A stretch of 64,000 nt of DNA from Nostoc sp. FACHB-892 (GCF_014698795.1 NZ_JACJTR010000017.1:99211-163210), one strand, 5' to 3'; counted from the first letter of the stretch, positions 26,777 through 36,690 are shown. The notes: generated by a model from the sequence alone, not told the origin. A program made the numbers and translations.

Positions 26777-28552
26777 TTATTCATAGTTAGTATCAGTTTT
26801 TACCTCTATGCTGTCATTCATTTCTTCTAGTTTTTTGAGGTGCTGTGCATTCACTAGCCATTTCTCATCATAGTTAGATTTATCTGTACCATATTGACTT
26901 TGTTGCTCTTTTAGTATTGCAATTTCATGATTAATTATTGGTAATGCTTTCCCTTGGGTAATTACTTTTTTTAGCAACTCAAACCGTGATGTTTCATTAA
27001 TTTGACGCAAGAGTTGCGAGATACAACGACTAATGATAACTTCATTGCTAAAAGCAAGAATGCTATGAGATTCATCATCTTGAGATAATAATTGCTCGCT
27101 GACATCAAACAAAGCTTCTACAACTGAAGGGATGTAATTCACAGGAATTTCTTCAGTGGAATTTTCTAGCTGTTCTATAAACACCCTGGCTTGCGTTGTG
27201 CCGTTTGGAAGTTTTTGTTTAGTAAGTTCTATCAAATAATTTCTAAACTTCTCTGTATTTTCAACCAAACCAAGGATAATTTTTATCTGAATATTAGACA
27301 ATTCACTTGCTGATAACGACAGACGAAAGTAAATAAGAAATATTTCTAAACTACACACACGTAGCTGTTCGCGCCATTCCAACTCTTGCTTTTCATCTAG
27401 AGAAGTATTACCCAAAATGAATTTTAACTTAGGAAAAAGTTGCATTAGCAGGTTTTTAACGGGCTGCTTGTCTTCATCTCGTAGTTGAGCAATCCAGGTA
27501 TTCAGAAGATTCTTGAGTTCGTCTATTGAAAGGTTTACCTCTCCTACAAAAATATGAGGATTTTGATGGATTATACTATAAATTTTTGGGCAAAAGACTC
27601 GCAAAGACTCAATGGCAAGGAAATCAACAGGGTTTACTTCATCTTTTACTGCTGGATACGTCACCGTTAAAGTATTAATAAAACGAGTAATATCGCGGAT
27701 GTTAGTAATAAAATGTTCTATTCCTTGAAAGTAAATATCACCCCAGCGAGTTTGGTTGATTTGTTGTTTTGGTGTTTGAGAAAATATATGATCCAGTTTT
27801 TCAAAAAGCAGCCTGCGAAGTGAAGTTTTATCAGGATTAGGTAACTCAAAACTAACTTGAATAACTTTTTCTAAGTATGCTTCTTCAGATATTTCTTTAG
27901 TATCTGCAATTGTTCTTATTACAACTTCTTTATCAAAAACCAGAAGATAGACAAGATTAGTAAAATTTCGCATTGCTTTAAAAATACGAAATAACTGCTT
28001 GATATCTTCCGCAGCCAACCGATCAAGATCGTCAATTGTTACGACTATTCGCCGTTGCTGCTGTGCTAACGTGTCTTCTACTTCTTCTTTTAATTCGCCA
28101 GCTTCTTTATCCTTATCGTCCAATAATGTTGCTAATGCCTTGCCAGTTTGAGCATAAGGTAGAGGAATGTCTGAAATAACGGCGGCAAAATCAGCTACTC
28201 TCTCTCTCAAACCTTTTGGCACAGATGACTCTTGGCTTAAAACGTTTTTTAATTGGTCAAAAAATCGCCTTGTAATATTTTGGTGTCCAGAAAATAACCA
28301 GGGATTAAAAGGAACGATGATTGGTTTTTCCTCCTCTGGCTTTTGCTGAAGATAGTGAACTACAAAGTTTAATAATGTAGATTTGCCAGAGTTCCAAGAA
28401 CCATAAACTGCAATAACGAAACCTTCAGGATAGGTCATTCTGCAAATACTTTCCGCTAGATACTTGGCAAAGTTCGCATGTCCTAGCAGGTCTTTTTCTG
28501 GATCAACTAAGGAGCTATCTGCCGATATATCGTTAATTTCCGTCTGCGCCAT
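26777..28552 (-). CDS. KAP family P-loop NTPase
   Basis: This 591-residue protein carries FAKYLAESICRMTYPEGFVI, Walker A GSWNSGKSTLLNFV near residue 52, FNPWLFSGHQNITRRFFDQL and Walker B IVVTIDDLDRLAAEDIKQLF. NFTNLVYLLVFDKEVVIRTI and DITRFINTLTVTYPAVKDEV follow. These are the hallmarks of the KAP (Kidins220/PifA) NTPases, which in bacteria include the phage-exclusion protein PifA. No clear membrane spans are inserted here. The long C-terminal helical region is unassigned. A defence role is possible but no partner gene is nearby. Confidence 0.85.
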   Translation of the reverse strand: MAQTEINDISADSSLVDPEKDLLGHANFAKYLAESICRMTYPEGFVIAVYGSWNSGKSTLLNFVVHYLQQKPEEEKPIIVPFNPWLFSGHQNITRRFFDQLKNVLSQESSVPKGLRERVADFAAVISDIPLPYAQTGKALATLLDDKDKEAGELKEEVEDTLAQQQRRIVVTIDDLDRLAAEDIKQLFRIFKAMRNFTNLVYLLVFDKEVVIRTIADTKEISEEAYLEKVIQVSFELPNPDKTSLRRLLFEKLDHIFSQTPKQQINQTRWGDIYFQGIEHFITNIRDITRFINTLTVTYPAVKDEVNPVDFLAIESLRVFCPKIYSIIHQNPHIFVGEVNLSIDELKNLLNTWIAQLRDEDKQPVKNLLMQLFPKLKFILGNTSLDEKQELEWREQLRVCSLEIFLIYFRLSLSASELSNIQIKIILGLVENTEKFRNYLIELTKQKLPNGTTQARVFIEQLENSTEEIPVNYIPSVVEALFDVSEQLLSQDDESHSILAFSNEVIISRCISQLLRQINETSRFELLKKVITQGKALPIINHEIAILKEQQSQYGTDKSNYDEKWLVNAQHLKKLEEMNDSIEVKTDTNYE

Positions 28553-29113
28553 AAAAAATTTTGATTACTCGTACTGCGATCGCCTCCGGCGGGGCATAGC
28601 CCATCGTTGCACATTCCGTAAGATGAGCAATCATACCTCACGATAGAAATTTCCAGTGAATAATTTCCTCAAGGCTTATGCAATTGGTTCCATATTCCTT
28701 ATTTTACATGGCTGGAATTAGGAGTTAAATAGACAATCAGTGTATCTTGGAAATTCTATCTCCATGTCATCTAGTAAAATTACTCAAAGAAGTTCAACTT
28801 AAACCCCAATCCTGATTATTGGTTATAATTTAGTATTATTTATGTCTATGTGTACTAGTGCCAGGTAAATTTTAAGATTCCTCTGCAAAGGTATTAATTC
28901 TTAAGAGTGAATTTGGGAAATATCAATTATTTTATCTTCACAAAATATTCATTACCTGCTAAAAATATTTATATAAGGAAGTTTCTAGCGCAATCTCTAT
29001 AGATAGAATTAAATTTATGTCAATTAATTGGCTCTTTTGATTAGAAGCTCAAGCGCAGCTATATGTCTGTCTTCTCTGCGAAAGCAATATATAGTCAATA
29101 CTTATTATGAACT

Positions 29114-29400
29114 AGGGCGTGTTTTTAAAGTCTTAGATCCTCCCAACCCCCCTTGAAAAGGGGGCTTTAAGAGACTCTAAATCAAGTCTTTTTAAGGAAA
29201 TGCGGTCTTGCGGTCTTCTCCTTACAGCCCTTCTCTTGAGGATAAATTCGCGTTCGGGCAGCCTACGGTAGGCGCTAGCCTCTGCCTTTGGGAGAAGGGG
29301 CGAAGAGCGTCTGGTGTCTCCCCAAGTAAAGCAAGTGGCTTGGATTTAGAGGCATCCAAAAATTTTAAGAGGCTAAACGAGTGGTTTTAGAACACGCCTT
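29114..29400. mobile_element. MITE-like element with short terminal inverted repeats
   Basis: The left end AGGGCGTGTT matches the inverted right end AACACGCCTT at 9 of 10 positions, about 290 bp apart. Inside are other dispersed repeats (CCCCCCTTGAAAAGGGGG and the CGTTCGGGCAGCCTACGG type). No transposase frame is present. It fills most of the otherwise empty 970-bp gap between the KAP and MFS genes. Confidence 0.55.
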
Positions 29401-29525
29401 AGCCTTTCGGACAATAAAGGAATTGCAATGCGTTAAAGCTTATTGATGAAATATTATATAAGTTTTACTAATTGTAGCTAATAGTAGTTATAACAATTTA
29501 ACTCTTTAAATATTGATTAGATAAT

Positions 29526-30992
29526 ATGGTTCAGTCCCAAGAAGATGACATTTCAGTAGAAGCTAGTTCTCTTCCCCCTGTCCCCATTCAAGAAATTTCA
29601 GAGGATAGGGCATTAACGGAGACGGTACTTTTTCCAACTCCGAAACTGTTTTTGAAAATTTCTAAGCCAGAAATTCGCACAAGCCTTACAGCGCTTACTT
29701 ATGAGAGTGTCTTTGCTACGATTTTTTATGGTGTCATCGGCGGCGCGTTGCTCAGTAATTTCTTGCTAGAGTTGGGTGCTGGGCCAGTAGAAATTGGTTT
29801 GCTCGCCGCTATTCCTCAGATGGTGAATCTGCTTCAACCACTGGGAGCATATTTGGTAAACAGAACTACCAGCTTTCGATGGTATTTCATATCTATCTTC
29901 ATCCCATCGCGGTTGGTGTGGTTGATTCTTCTGCCAGCGATTGTGCTGGTTACTTCATCTCATCTGGCTGGATACCAAGTAGTACAGTTGACATTGGCAA
30001 TTCTATTGCTAGGTAACATCATTGAAGCTTTCGGTCGTGCGCCTTGGCTTGGGTGGTCTGCTGTGTTAGTACCTCAACGGTTGCGGGGGCGATATTTTGG
30101 CTTTCGCAATAGCATTGTCGGCTTGACTAACCTCATTGGTGTGCCGTTGCTAGGTTTAGCAGTATCGGTTTGGCCTGGTGGAACACTTCAAGGCTATGGT
30201 GCAATGTTGGTTCTAGGAATTTTGCTAGGGCTAATCAGTCAAATCTGTCAGTTCTGGATGACCGATGTAAATCCGCAGCTTTTAACAGCCACGGGTTCAG
30301 ACACATCCCAACCCCAGTCTCATGGTATAGATTTTAGTTTTCTCAAAGATGCTAATTTTTGCAAGTTTGTACTTTACCTAAGCATCTGGTGCTTTGCTGT
30401 TAACATCAGCGCTCCTTTCTTTAACCTCTATATGCTGGATAACTTGGATATAGATATTAGTGTGGTAACGATTTATCACGGTTTAGGAACTGGTGCGAAT
30501 ATGTTAATGCTGCTTTTGTGGGGGAAACTGGCCGACCGAATTGGGAATCGTCCGCTACTGCTATTAGTGGGAGTTTTGGTGGCGGTAACACCTTTGTTGT
30601 GGCTAGGAGTTGGAAGTGATCAAATTTCTTTTTGGATCTGGTTACCCTTGTTGCATATACTAGCTGGCGGGACGTGGGCGGCAATTGATTTGTGTACCAA
30701 CAATCTGATGATGGGAATAGCACCCCTGCGTTATCAATCTAGTTACTTTGCGATCGCAGGAGCAGTTGCTGGTATAACTGGAGCAATGGGTATCACTCTT
30801 GGTAGCTTTCTAGTGACTCTACCTTTTATGGAAGGTTTGCTGGGGCTGTTTGTTCTCTCAGGCTTACTACGGATGGCTGCACTTGTATTTTTAGTTTTTG
30901 TTCAAGAGCAGCGCTCAGTACCAGTGGTTCAGTTAATGCGAGTCTTATTTCCCATCAGGCAGCCAACTAATCTCATAGAAGTAAAGGAATAA
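29526..30992 (+). CDS. MFS transporter
   Basis: This 488-residue protein has a polar N-terminal tail of about 55 residues and then about 12 hydrophobic segments. Features include GVIGGALLSNFLLELGAGPV, the loop LLLWGKLADRIGNRPLLLLV (the conserved D-R-x-G/N-R/K loop between helices) and RLRGRYFGFRNSIVG. The substrate is unknown; it resembles uncharacterised cyanobacterial MFS permeases. It is transcribed away from the KAP gene and convergent with the DUF72 gene. Confidence 0.85.
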   Translation: MVQSQEDDISVEASSLPPVPIQEISEDRALTETVLFPTPKLFLKISKPEIRTSLTALTYESVFATIFYGVIGGALLSNFLLELGAGPVEIGLLAAIPQMVNLLQPLGAYLVNRTTSFRWYFISIFIPSRLVWLILLPAIVLVTSSHLAGYQVVQLTLAILLLGNIIEAFGRAPWLGWSAVLVPQRLRGRYFGFRNSIVGLTNLIGVPLLGLAVSVWPGGTLQGYGAMLVLGILLGLISQICQFWMTDVNPQLLTATGSDTSQPQSHGIDFSFLKDANFCKFVLYLSIWCFAVNISAPFFNLYMLDNLDIDISVVTIYHGLGTGANMLMLLLWGKLADRIGNRPLLLLVGVLVAVTPLLWLGVGSDQISFWIWLPLLHILAGGTWAAIDLCTNNLMMGIAPLRYQSSYFAIAGAVAGITGAMGITLGSFLVTLPFMEGLLGLFVLSGLLRMAALVFLVFVQEQRSVPVVQLMRVLFPIRQPTNLIEVKE

Positions 30993-31068
30993 GTTTTTAA
31001 CTATTAATAGGGGCAGGGGTTGCCTTTCCTTGCCTGCCTCTAATATCAAGTTAAGACCAATATTTATT

Positions 31069-31797
31069 TCAACAACATCCCAGCAAAATATACAATCTCT
31101 GAGCATCACGAATAGCATGTCCATTGGGGTCGTTATTGAAGTACACATAAATATTAATCCCCTGCGTAAGGAATAAACAGATACGCTCGGCCCATGTAGA
31201 TAGCTCTTCATCGCTGTAGCCAACATCACATTGCCCACTATGCATACGGATATATGTCCAAGGAGCAGTTAAACACACATCAAGAGGAACCGTTGGGCTT
31301 ACAGGTAGGCAAAGGGCTACACCTGCACTTTCCAGTAGTTTGTAAACTTGGGGAATCAACCAGCTTGTGTGACGGAATTCAAGGGTAAATTGTTGTTGTG
31401 GGTAAGTTTGCAGTAATTCCAAAAATGGCTGAAGACGCTCAAGATTAATGTGCCAAGTATGAGGAAATTGAAATAAAATAGGGCCGAGCTTTTCTTGCAA
31501 TCCAGATGCACGTTCCATGAGACGAGATAGTGGTTCTATCGGGTCTTTTAGTTTCTTCATGTGGGTGAGATAGCGGCTACCTTTGACAGCAAAAATAAAA
31601 TTAGATGGTGTTTGTTCGCGCCAATTTTCAAACACATACCGTTCTGGCAAACGATAAAAGGAAAAATTAATTTCTACAGTGGTAAAGTGTTGTGCATAAA
31701 ATGAAAGTTGCTGGTCACTAGGCAAATCTGACGGATAGAAAATATCCATCCAATGCTTATAAACCCAACCACTAGTACCGATTTGCAACTCACTCAT
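31069..31797 (-). CDS. DUF72 domain protein
   Basis: The 242-residue protein has the DUF72 signature: IGTSGWVYKHWMDIFYPSDL, FTTVEINFSFYRLPE, FIFAVKGSRYLTHMKKLKDP and GPILFQFPHTWHIN. It ends WAERICLFLTQGINIYVYFN and NDPNGHAIRDAQRL. The fold is a TIM barrel resembling AP-endonuclease-like enzymes; its activity is not established. Start at MSELQIGTSGW. Confidence 0.92.
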   Translation of the reverse strand: MSELQIGTSGWVYKHWMDIFYPSDLPSDQQLSFYAQHFTTVEINFSFYRLPERYVFENWREQTPSNFIFAVKGSRYLTHMKKLKDPIEPLSRLMERASGLQEKLGPILFQFPHTWHINLERLQPFLELLQTYPQQQFTLEFRHTSWLIPQVYKLLESAGVALCLPVSPTVPLDVCLTAPWTYIRMHSGQCDVGYSDEELSTWAERICLFLTQGINIYVYFNNDPNGHAIRDAQRLYILLGCC

Positions 31798-31829
31798 TCA
31801 GTTGTCTCACGTATACTCTTCTCTTGTAA

Positions 31830-31945
31830 ACTATAGCAATCCGCTTTGATTTCTGTTCGCGCAGCGTGGCGTAGCCATACTTATTTGCATGGTGCGCGTT
31901 CGCGTCTCTGAAAGAGAAGCGTCTCGCAGAGAAGGGCAGCACAAG
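31830..31945. repeat. Cluster of short dispersed palindromic repeats
   Basis: Contains CGCGCAGCGTGGCGTAGCCA and CGTTCGCGTCTCTGAAAGAG followed by AAGCGTCTCGCAGAGAAGG. These GC-rich, self-complementary elements contrast with the AT-rich spacer around them. Similar pieces occur near 6065, 10838 and 29245. Confidence 0.55.
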
Positions 31946-32091
31946 CGCGATAAGCAAGAAGTAGGAAATAGGAAATCAGCCTTTTCGAGTTGTACAGATT
32001 TTTTTCAAAAATCAAATATTAGTCATATACTAAGCCAAAATGACTAATCATAGCTTGAAACCGTTTTGGTCATTTTTTTATATGCTCTCGT

Positions 32092-32304
32092 TCATTTTAA
32101 AACTAGCATTTTCTGGCTGAACTCTTGGAGATGAAATTGAATCCAATTTTCGCCTTTAGATATACAGTGATGGCATATATCTCCATAGCCTTCGCCTTGG
32201 TCATTGCATATAATTAATCTAGCTTTATGGGTCTGAAACTTTTGCTGACAAATTAGGCATCCTTTGTTACTTTTGCTTGTATTGCATTCTACTTGAAATT
32301 TCAT
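32092..32304 (-). CDS. Small zinc-ribbon-like protein (70 aa)
   Basis: Two cysteine pairs (CLICQQKF and CHHCISKG) spaced about 25 residues apart suggest a four-Cys zinc-binding ribbon. A further Cys lies at residue 8. The remainder (NWIQFHLQEFSQKML) is helical. I know no function; similar small Cys-pair proteins are scattered in Nostoc accessory DNA. Confidence 0.55.
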   Translation of the reverse strand: MKFQVECNTSKSNKGCLICQQKFQTHKARLIICNDQGEGYGDICHHCISKGENWIQFHLQEFSQKMLVLK

Positions 32305-32724
32305 GCTTTTAATCCTTATTAAATCTCTATTGGAATGAAGCGAAGAATAAAATATCTCTGATACTATCTATTTCCTACAAAAGTTGTATCTATAAAAGTG
32401 AGGGTATATTATTAAATTTAAACGTAACCTTAAACACAATTTAATCTTTATGAATAGAAAAATGCTTATAAGTAATATCTTTTAGTTTGTTTAAGGTAAA
32501 AGATATATATCGAAGAAGAATTCAGAAACCAGAATTCAGGAGCAGAACCGGAGACTTTTCCGTTAACTCCGGTTAGAATACTCAACTGAATTCTGACTCC
32601 TAGCCCCTAAATTATGGTTTGATAAACTTAATAAATTGATTGCTAGAAGGAACTTTCAATTTCTCCGCTTGCTTACTTGTGATTGGCAATTCTCCCAAAA
32701 TACTTTTTAGTCGTCTTTTATACC
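32305..32724. other. Intergenic stretch with an imperfect inverted repeat
   Basis: No gene seen. Around 32517-32602 a long imperfect inverted repeat is built from CAGAATTCAGGAGCAGAACC and its near-complement CTGAATTCTGACTCCT, with ACCGGAG/CTCCGGT in the middle. A similar CTGAATTCTGACTCCTGAAT segment is found near 6168. Confidence 0.45.
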
Positions 32725-32916
32725 CTACTTTTGTGCTCGTAACCGTTTCGATAAAAAAACCCCTACTTCTGGCATGACGTGCTTCTGCATTTGACTCCTT
32801 ACTGCTTCTTCAATTCCTGCTAAGTTAGTTAGCCTTTCTGGTGATGTGTCTTCGTACAATATTTTAGCGATCGCCTGAATATGTTCTTGAAGTGCTTGCT
32901 TTTTTTCTGGAGTCAT
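32725..32916 (-). CDS. Hypothetical small helical protein (63 aa)
   Basis: The sequence MTPEKKQALQEHIQAIAKIL then YEDTSPERLTNLAGIEEAVR is amphipathic and helical throughout. It resembles short proteins often seen beside or at the front of cyanobacterial transposase genes (I recall ISKra4 neighbourhoods), but no transposase is present here. The start ATG is clear. Function unknown. Confidence 0.5.
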   Translation of the reverse strand: MTPEKKQALQEHIQAIAKILYEDTSPERLTNLAGIEEAVRSQMQKHVMPEVGVFLSKRLRAQK

Positions 32917-33398
32917 CGGTAAATAAATACACTCGCCTTACTTATCCTGACTTATTTTCGCCCTCTTTGCAAAAAACTGGGATGCTCCCGGCTTCATGTT
33001 GCTATATCTGTTGTTGTTGTAATATTAAGCAAGCACAATTCTTTTCCGCAGTGAACATTTATTAGCGATTGTTGTCTCAAGTTATCTAAACAGAGTTAAA
33101 TACTGGTTCTTCCTAAGTTTATAGCGATTTGGTTACTGTTATTAAGCGAGTATATATAGTTAATCATCCCAAATATTGCCAGGATATGGCAATTATGATA
33201 TTGGGTATTTAAAATAAAATATTGCATCAGCATTAAAATTTAAGGTTCATTGCTTTTTTAATAAATTAAGTATGAGTTCAATATTATCTATAGTAGGTGT
33301 ATTATGCCGTTGTGCGTGGTCAGAGTTTCATTTTGCAGAGGAAGGGCATAGTAGTAAACTCAGCTTTTTATTTTCTGGCTTGATTACTGAATTTACCT
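32917..33398. other. AT-rich stretch without recognised gene
   Basis: About 480 bp, strongly AT-rich, left of repeat copy A. No ORF of credible protein sequence seen on either strand. Confidence 0.4.
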
Positions 33399-33627
33399 AA
33401 AAATGTTGCTTAATTTTTGCCAAGTTATTCTGTCGTTATAATAATTTTTCATTGCACATCTTAACTGTCAAAAACTTATTTGATCATGATAATCAAATAG
33501 AGAGGGAAGGAGGCAAACGTCGTTTGCCTCCTTCCCTCTCCCCCCTACGCACGATTATCATTTTTATTTGAGTGATTTTGAGTATTTGGACTGATTGACA
33601 AAATGCATTTTACGTTAACCTCTCACG
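33399..33627 (+). repeat. Long repeat, copy A (inverted partner at 52653-52867)
   Basis: About 229 bp nearly identical to the reverse complement of copy B. It begins AAAAATGTTGCTTAATTTTT and ends GCATTTTACGTTAACCTCTC then ACG. It contains a long perfect hairpin GAGAGGGAAGGAGGCAAACG / CGTTTGCCTCCTTCCCTCTC, which copy B keeps only partly; this accounts for a 14-bp length difference. No coding capacity. Confidence 0.9.
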
Positions 33628-33663
33628 GATGATCTTTACAATTGTTAATAAAGTTTTTAATTA

Positions 33664-34165
33664 ATACCTCTTTCTTAAGAAAAGTTTTGGTCGGGAATAT
33701 ACTTCTACTAAAGGATTAGTAAATGTAAGGCTAAACTTAATTAATGTCATCTGGGCGAAAACAAGAGGTTTAGCAGACAGCGTACAACGAGCCGATGGTA
33801 AAGTACTACTCATCGCATTGCATTGTTCAATATGGGTGCAACAAATTATGGAACGCACCTAAGTACCCAGCAGTTACCAAATTGCGGAAGTCTGTCAAAT
33901 CCTTGCCAAGGACAACCCAGAACTCAGAGGAAAGGGTGGCTGTTGGGCAATTGTCAGCGTAGTGAATGAGTTTAGTTGCACCGTGAGAGTCTGGGATGGC
34001 GAGTACACAATTGGGTTGCAGCACCTGAAGTTCTTCAACTACCTGCCCCAGCAATGTCAGCAGATGAAGTCCTTGAGGGATCTCGCAATGGATTGGCAGC
34101 ACGAGCCACCTGTACAGTTTCAATGGGTATGTCAGGAATATTTTGGGGATGCATCGACATTTTGA
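33664..34165 (+). pseudogene. Decayed gene for an uncharacterised cyanobacterial protein
   Basis: One frame reads through 33664-34165 with a single stop at 33860-33862. The second part is strongly protein-like: VCQILAKDNPELRGKGGCWA, then IVSVVNEFSCTVRVWDGEYT and FNYLPQQCQQMKSLRDLAMD. I believe this belongs to a Nostoc family of unknown function. The C-terminus degenerates after WQHEPP. The lack of a start codon and the internal stop mark it as a remnant. It lies directly next to repeat copy A. Confidence 0.45.
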
Positions 34166-34308
34166 CTCATGCCCAACTGTAGGAATTTAATGTTGATCTA
34201 CTCCTTTTTGAGATGTCTCTTTTGAATTCGCCAACAGTGTTTTCGCTATATCTACGCCTTAATGCGATCGCTCTATTCTTCTCTCCCATAATCACAACCA
34301 ACGCAAAC

Positions 34309-36690
34309 TTAGAAGTTAGCACAGTGCGATCGCTCTTCATTTTTATTAGATATTCTTAGTCTCGGCATTTTTTTGTGACTTTTTTGCTGATTCTCAATCA
34401 ATCGTAGCGATGCCTGCGGCGGGCGTAGCCATCGCAGTCCAACCATTATAATTTTGCCATTGAGGCGATCGCCCCCTTGAAATTGAATGACTCCCGTTGC
34501 GCCTGTAACGCAGAATTGAGGCATTGCAAGTGTTTTCTGAATGCCGATGCGGGTAGGATTTTTTCTCAAGGCTTTGCTTAATACCAATACTGCATCGTAG
34601 CTGGTGGCGGTTCGCCAGGTAATATCAGTTGGAGCAATTTTCCAGAGGGTTTGAGCTTGGCGTACAAACAAGGAGTTAATATCATTTAAGGGATGCCATG
34701 TGATCGCCAATACTACGCGTTGGATTTGCTGTAGCGACAGACCTTTATCTGGTTTGAGTAAGTCAGAAGTGTAGAGAGTACTACCCGCAACAATCCAAGA
34801 TTGGTTGACATTGGACTTAATTACTCGTAAAGCATTGGGAATCGCGTTATACAATCCTATTCCTGGATCTGGGAGAAGGACAATCACCGTTGCACCTTTG
34901 GTTTTTGCTTGATTTAATGCCGCTTTGGCATCAAAGTGATCGGTGGCGAGATTGAAGGCTGGTTCGTGATCAATAACATGACCCGGTTTAGCCGCTTCTC
35001 GAAATGCCCCAGATAGAGATTCGGCATACTCACTGCCCTGACTGTAAAAAATAGCAACTTGTCTCTGTTGTAATTGAGAGAACACGTAAGTTGCCATTTT
35101 TTGGGCGGTAATCCGAGCGCTGGAGATGGTACGGAAGAAAAAAGGACTTTTGAGGTTATCTGAAGTGCTGGTTGCAGAAACTAAAACTACTCTTGCTTGG
35201 GTATAAATTGGTAGGGATTGTTTAGTGGCTTCGCTGCTGTAATGACCCAAAACAGCCAGTAAATCTGAATATTTCACCAATTGTTGAGCAATTTTGCGGG
35301 CATCATTTCCAGCTTTACTATCGTCACGATTACTATCATTAGCGATAATCATCCGTAAGGATAGACCGTTTTTCAATGCCTCAGTCTGAGCTTGAGCAGC
35401 ACCCTTGAGTATTTCTAGACCTATGGTAGTACGACGTTCCAGGGGAACTGCAACTGCGATCGTGCGAATCTGCACTGGTGGAAATTGCATTTGAATTTTG
35501 GCGTTGTTGAGGTAAATTAAAGTTTCTGGATCTGACTCCTGATTAAAAGCAGTTTTAAATAGATCATAAGCTGCCGAAAAATTTTTGCTGCGATACTCTT
35601 CAATAGCTAATTGCTTTGCTAGTGGTGGCTGATCATTTCCCCAATAGCTTGCAGGTATTAGGCTTTCTTCACCACAACTGAGATGATCGTCTAGGATATA
35701 ATCGCAAGTCTGAGCTAGAGTTGTTGCCTCATACAGCGATTTTGCAACAACGAACAGCAAAACACAACAAGTCGCACCCAGTAATAATTTTTGCCATCGC
35801 ACCAATGAATACTTATCAATATTTTCAATCTTTTCTAGAATGGCTTGAGTTGTTGGCGGACGTTTATGTGGATGAGAACTCGTCATCGCCTGAATCAAAT
35901 CAATAAATCTTTTAGGGGTTTGTTTATCCAAAACGTACTTAAACCAATTGGGTAAATCTTGACGGCGATCGCCAGCTGGGTCAATACCTGTGATTAAATA
36001 GATAAAAGTCCGACCAAGAGCGTAGAAATCCGACTGGATAACAGCGTGTCCCTCAAGTTGTTCAGGAGCAGTATATCCAACAGAATGAATCACCGTGATC
36101 GATTTTCCATTGACAATAGTTTGCAACAAATTCCGCGCCGTCCCAAAATCAATTAAAATTAATTTTCCATTGGGGCAAAGCATAATATTTGACGGTTTGA
36201 TATCTCGATGAAAATAGCCATTTTCATGCACAAATTGCAAAATCTGCGTCAATTGTTTTAGCCAATCTAATGCTTGTTTATAGGATGTTAAGTATTGATG
36301 GTGATCAAGCCAACTCTGTAAATCTTCACCCTCAACTTTCTCCATGACAAAACAGCGCAATTGGCGACCTGTATGCAAAACTAGTGGAAATAGCATTTCG
36401 CCAACAGGTAAACCAGGATGCTGCAAACTTGTTAAAATTGATGCTTCTTGCTCAAATAATCGCAGTAAATCCGGCGTTACTTCCTTGAGTGACTTGAGAA
36501 CCTTGGGTTGAGCCTGATTAACTAAATCTTCGATTACAAATACTTCTGTATAGCGATACCTATCAATTTGCAGAGGATACTTAATTCGGTAACGATTTTG
36601 CAGTATAAGTGGCGTTTTACAGTTTTTACATACTGCACAATTATCGAGATTTTCTCGTTGCGAACAATCTGGATTGATGCAGTATGCCAT
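34309..36690 (-). CDS. Four-Cys Ser/Thr protein kinase fused to a periplasmic-binding-protein (type 1) sensor domain
   Basis: The protein of about 793 residues starts MAYCINPDCSQRENLDNCAV with a four-Cys ribbon. A Ser/Thr kinase domain follows: Lys in PKVLKSL (66), HRDIKPSN (catalytic Asp 163), DFG at 181 and GYTAPEQLEG. A membrane span lies at about 302-318. The outer part from about 410 is a type-1 periplasmic binding fold like LivJ/branched-chain amino-acid receptors (IRTIAVAVPLERRTTIGLEI, VVLVSATSTSDNLKSPFFFR, QVAIFYSQGSEYAESLSGAF). The architecture suggests ligand sensing outside and phosphorylation inside. An upstream TTG (36714) is rejected. A dispersed repeat at 34403-34436 is read in frame near the C-terminus, replacing the natural end. 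Confidence 0.88.
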   Translation of the reverse strand: MAYCINPDCSQRENLDNCAVCKNCKTPLILQNRYRIKYPLQIDRYRYTEVFVIEDLVNQAQPKVLKSLKEVTPDLLRLFEQEASILTSLQHPGLPVGEMLFPLVLHTGRQLRCFVMEKVEGEDLQSWLDHHQYLTSYKQALDWLKQLTQILQFVHENGYFHRDIKPSNIMLCPNGKLILIDFGTARNLLQTIVNGKSITVIHSVGYTAPEQLEGHAVIQSDFYALGRTFIYLITGIDPAGDRRQDLPNWFKYVLDKQTPKRFIDLIQAMTSSHPHKRPPTTQAILEKIENIDKYSLVRWQKLLLGATCCVLLFVVAKSLYEATTLAQTCDYILDDHLSCGEESLIPASYWGNDQPPLAKQLAIEEYRSKNFSAAYDLFKTAFNQESDPETLIYLNNAKIQMQFPPVQIRTIAVAVPLERRTTIGLEILKGAAQAQTEALKNGLSLRMIIANDSNRDDSKAGNDARKIAQQLVKYSDLLAVLGHYSSEATKQSLPIYTQARVVLVSATSTSDNLKSPFFFRTISSARITAQKMATYVFSQLQQRQVAIFYSQGSEYAESLSGAFREAAKPGHVIDHEPAFNLATDHFDAKAALNQAKTKGATVIVLLPDPGIGLYNAIPNALRVIKSNVNQSWIVAGSTLYTSDLLKPDKGLSLQQIQRVVLAITWHPLNDINSLFVRQAQTLWKIAPTDITWRTATSYDAVLVLSKALRKNPTRIGIQKTLAMPQFCVTGATGVIQFQGGDRLNGKIIMVGLRWLRPPQASLRLIENQQKSHKKMPRLRISNKNEERSHCANF
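34403..34436. repeat. Dispersed repeat read in frame at the kinase C-terminus
   Basis: CGTAGCGATGCCTGCGGCGG followed by GCGTAGCCATCGCAG belongs to the same loose family as the copy at 9764. On the minus strand it encodes LRWLRPPQASLR near the end of the kinase-sensor protein. Confidence 0.6.

Noticed and set aside
33827..34123. 98-codon minus-strand ORF
   Set aside because: It is the shadow of the more protein-like plus-strand remnant at 33664-34165.
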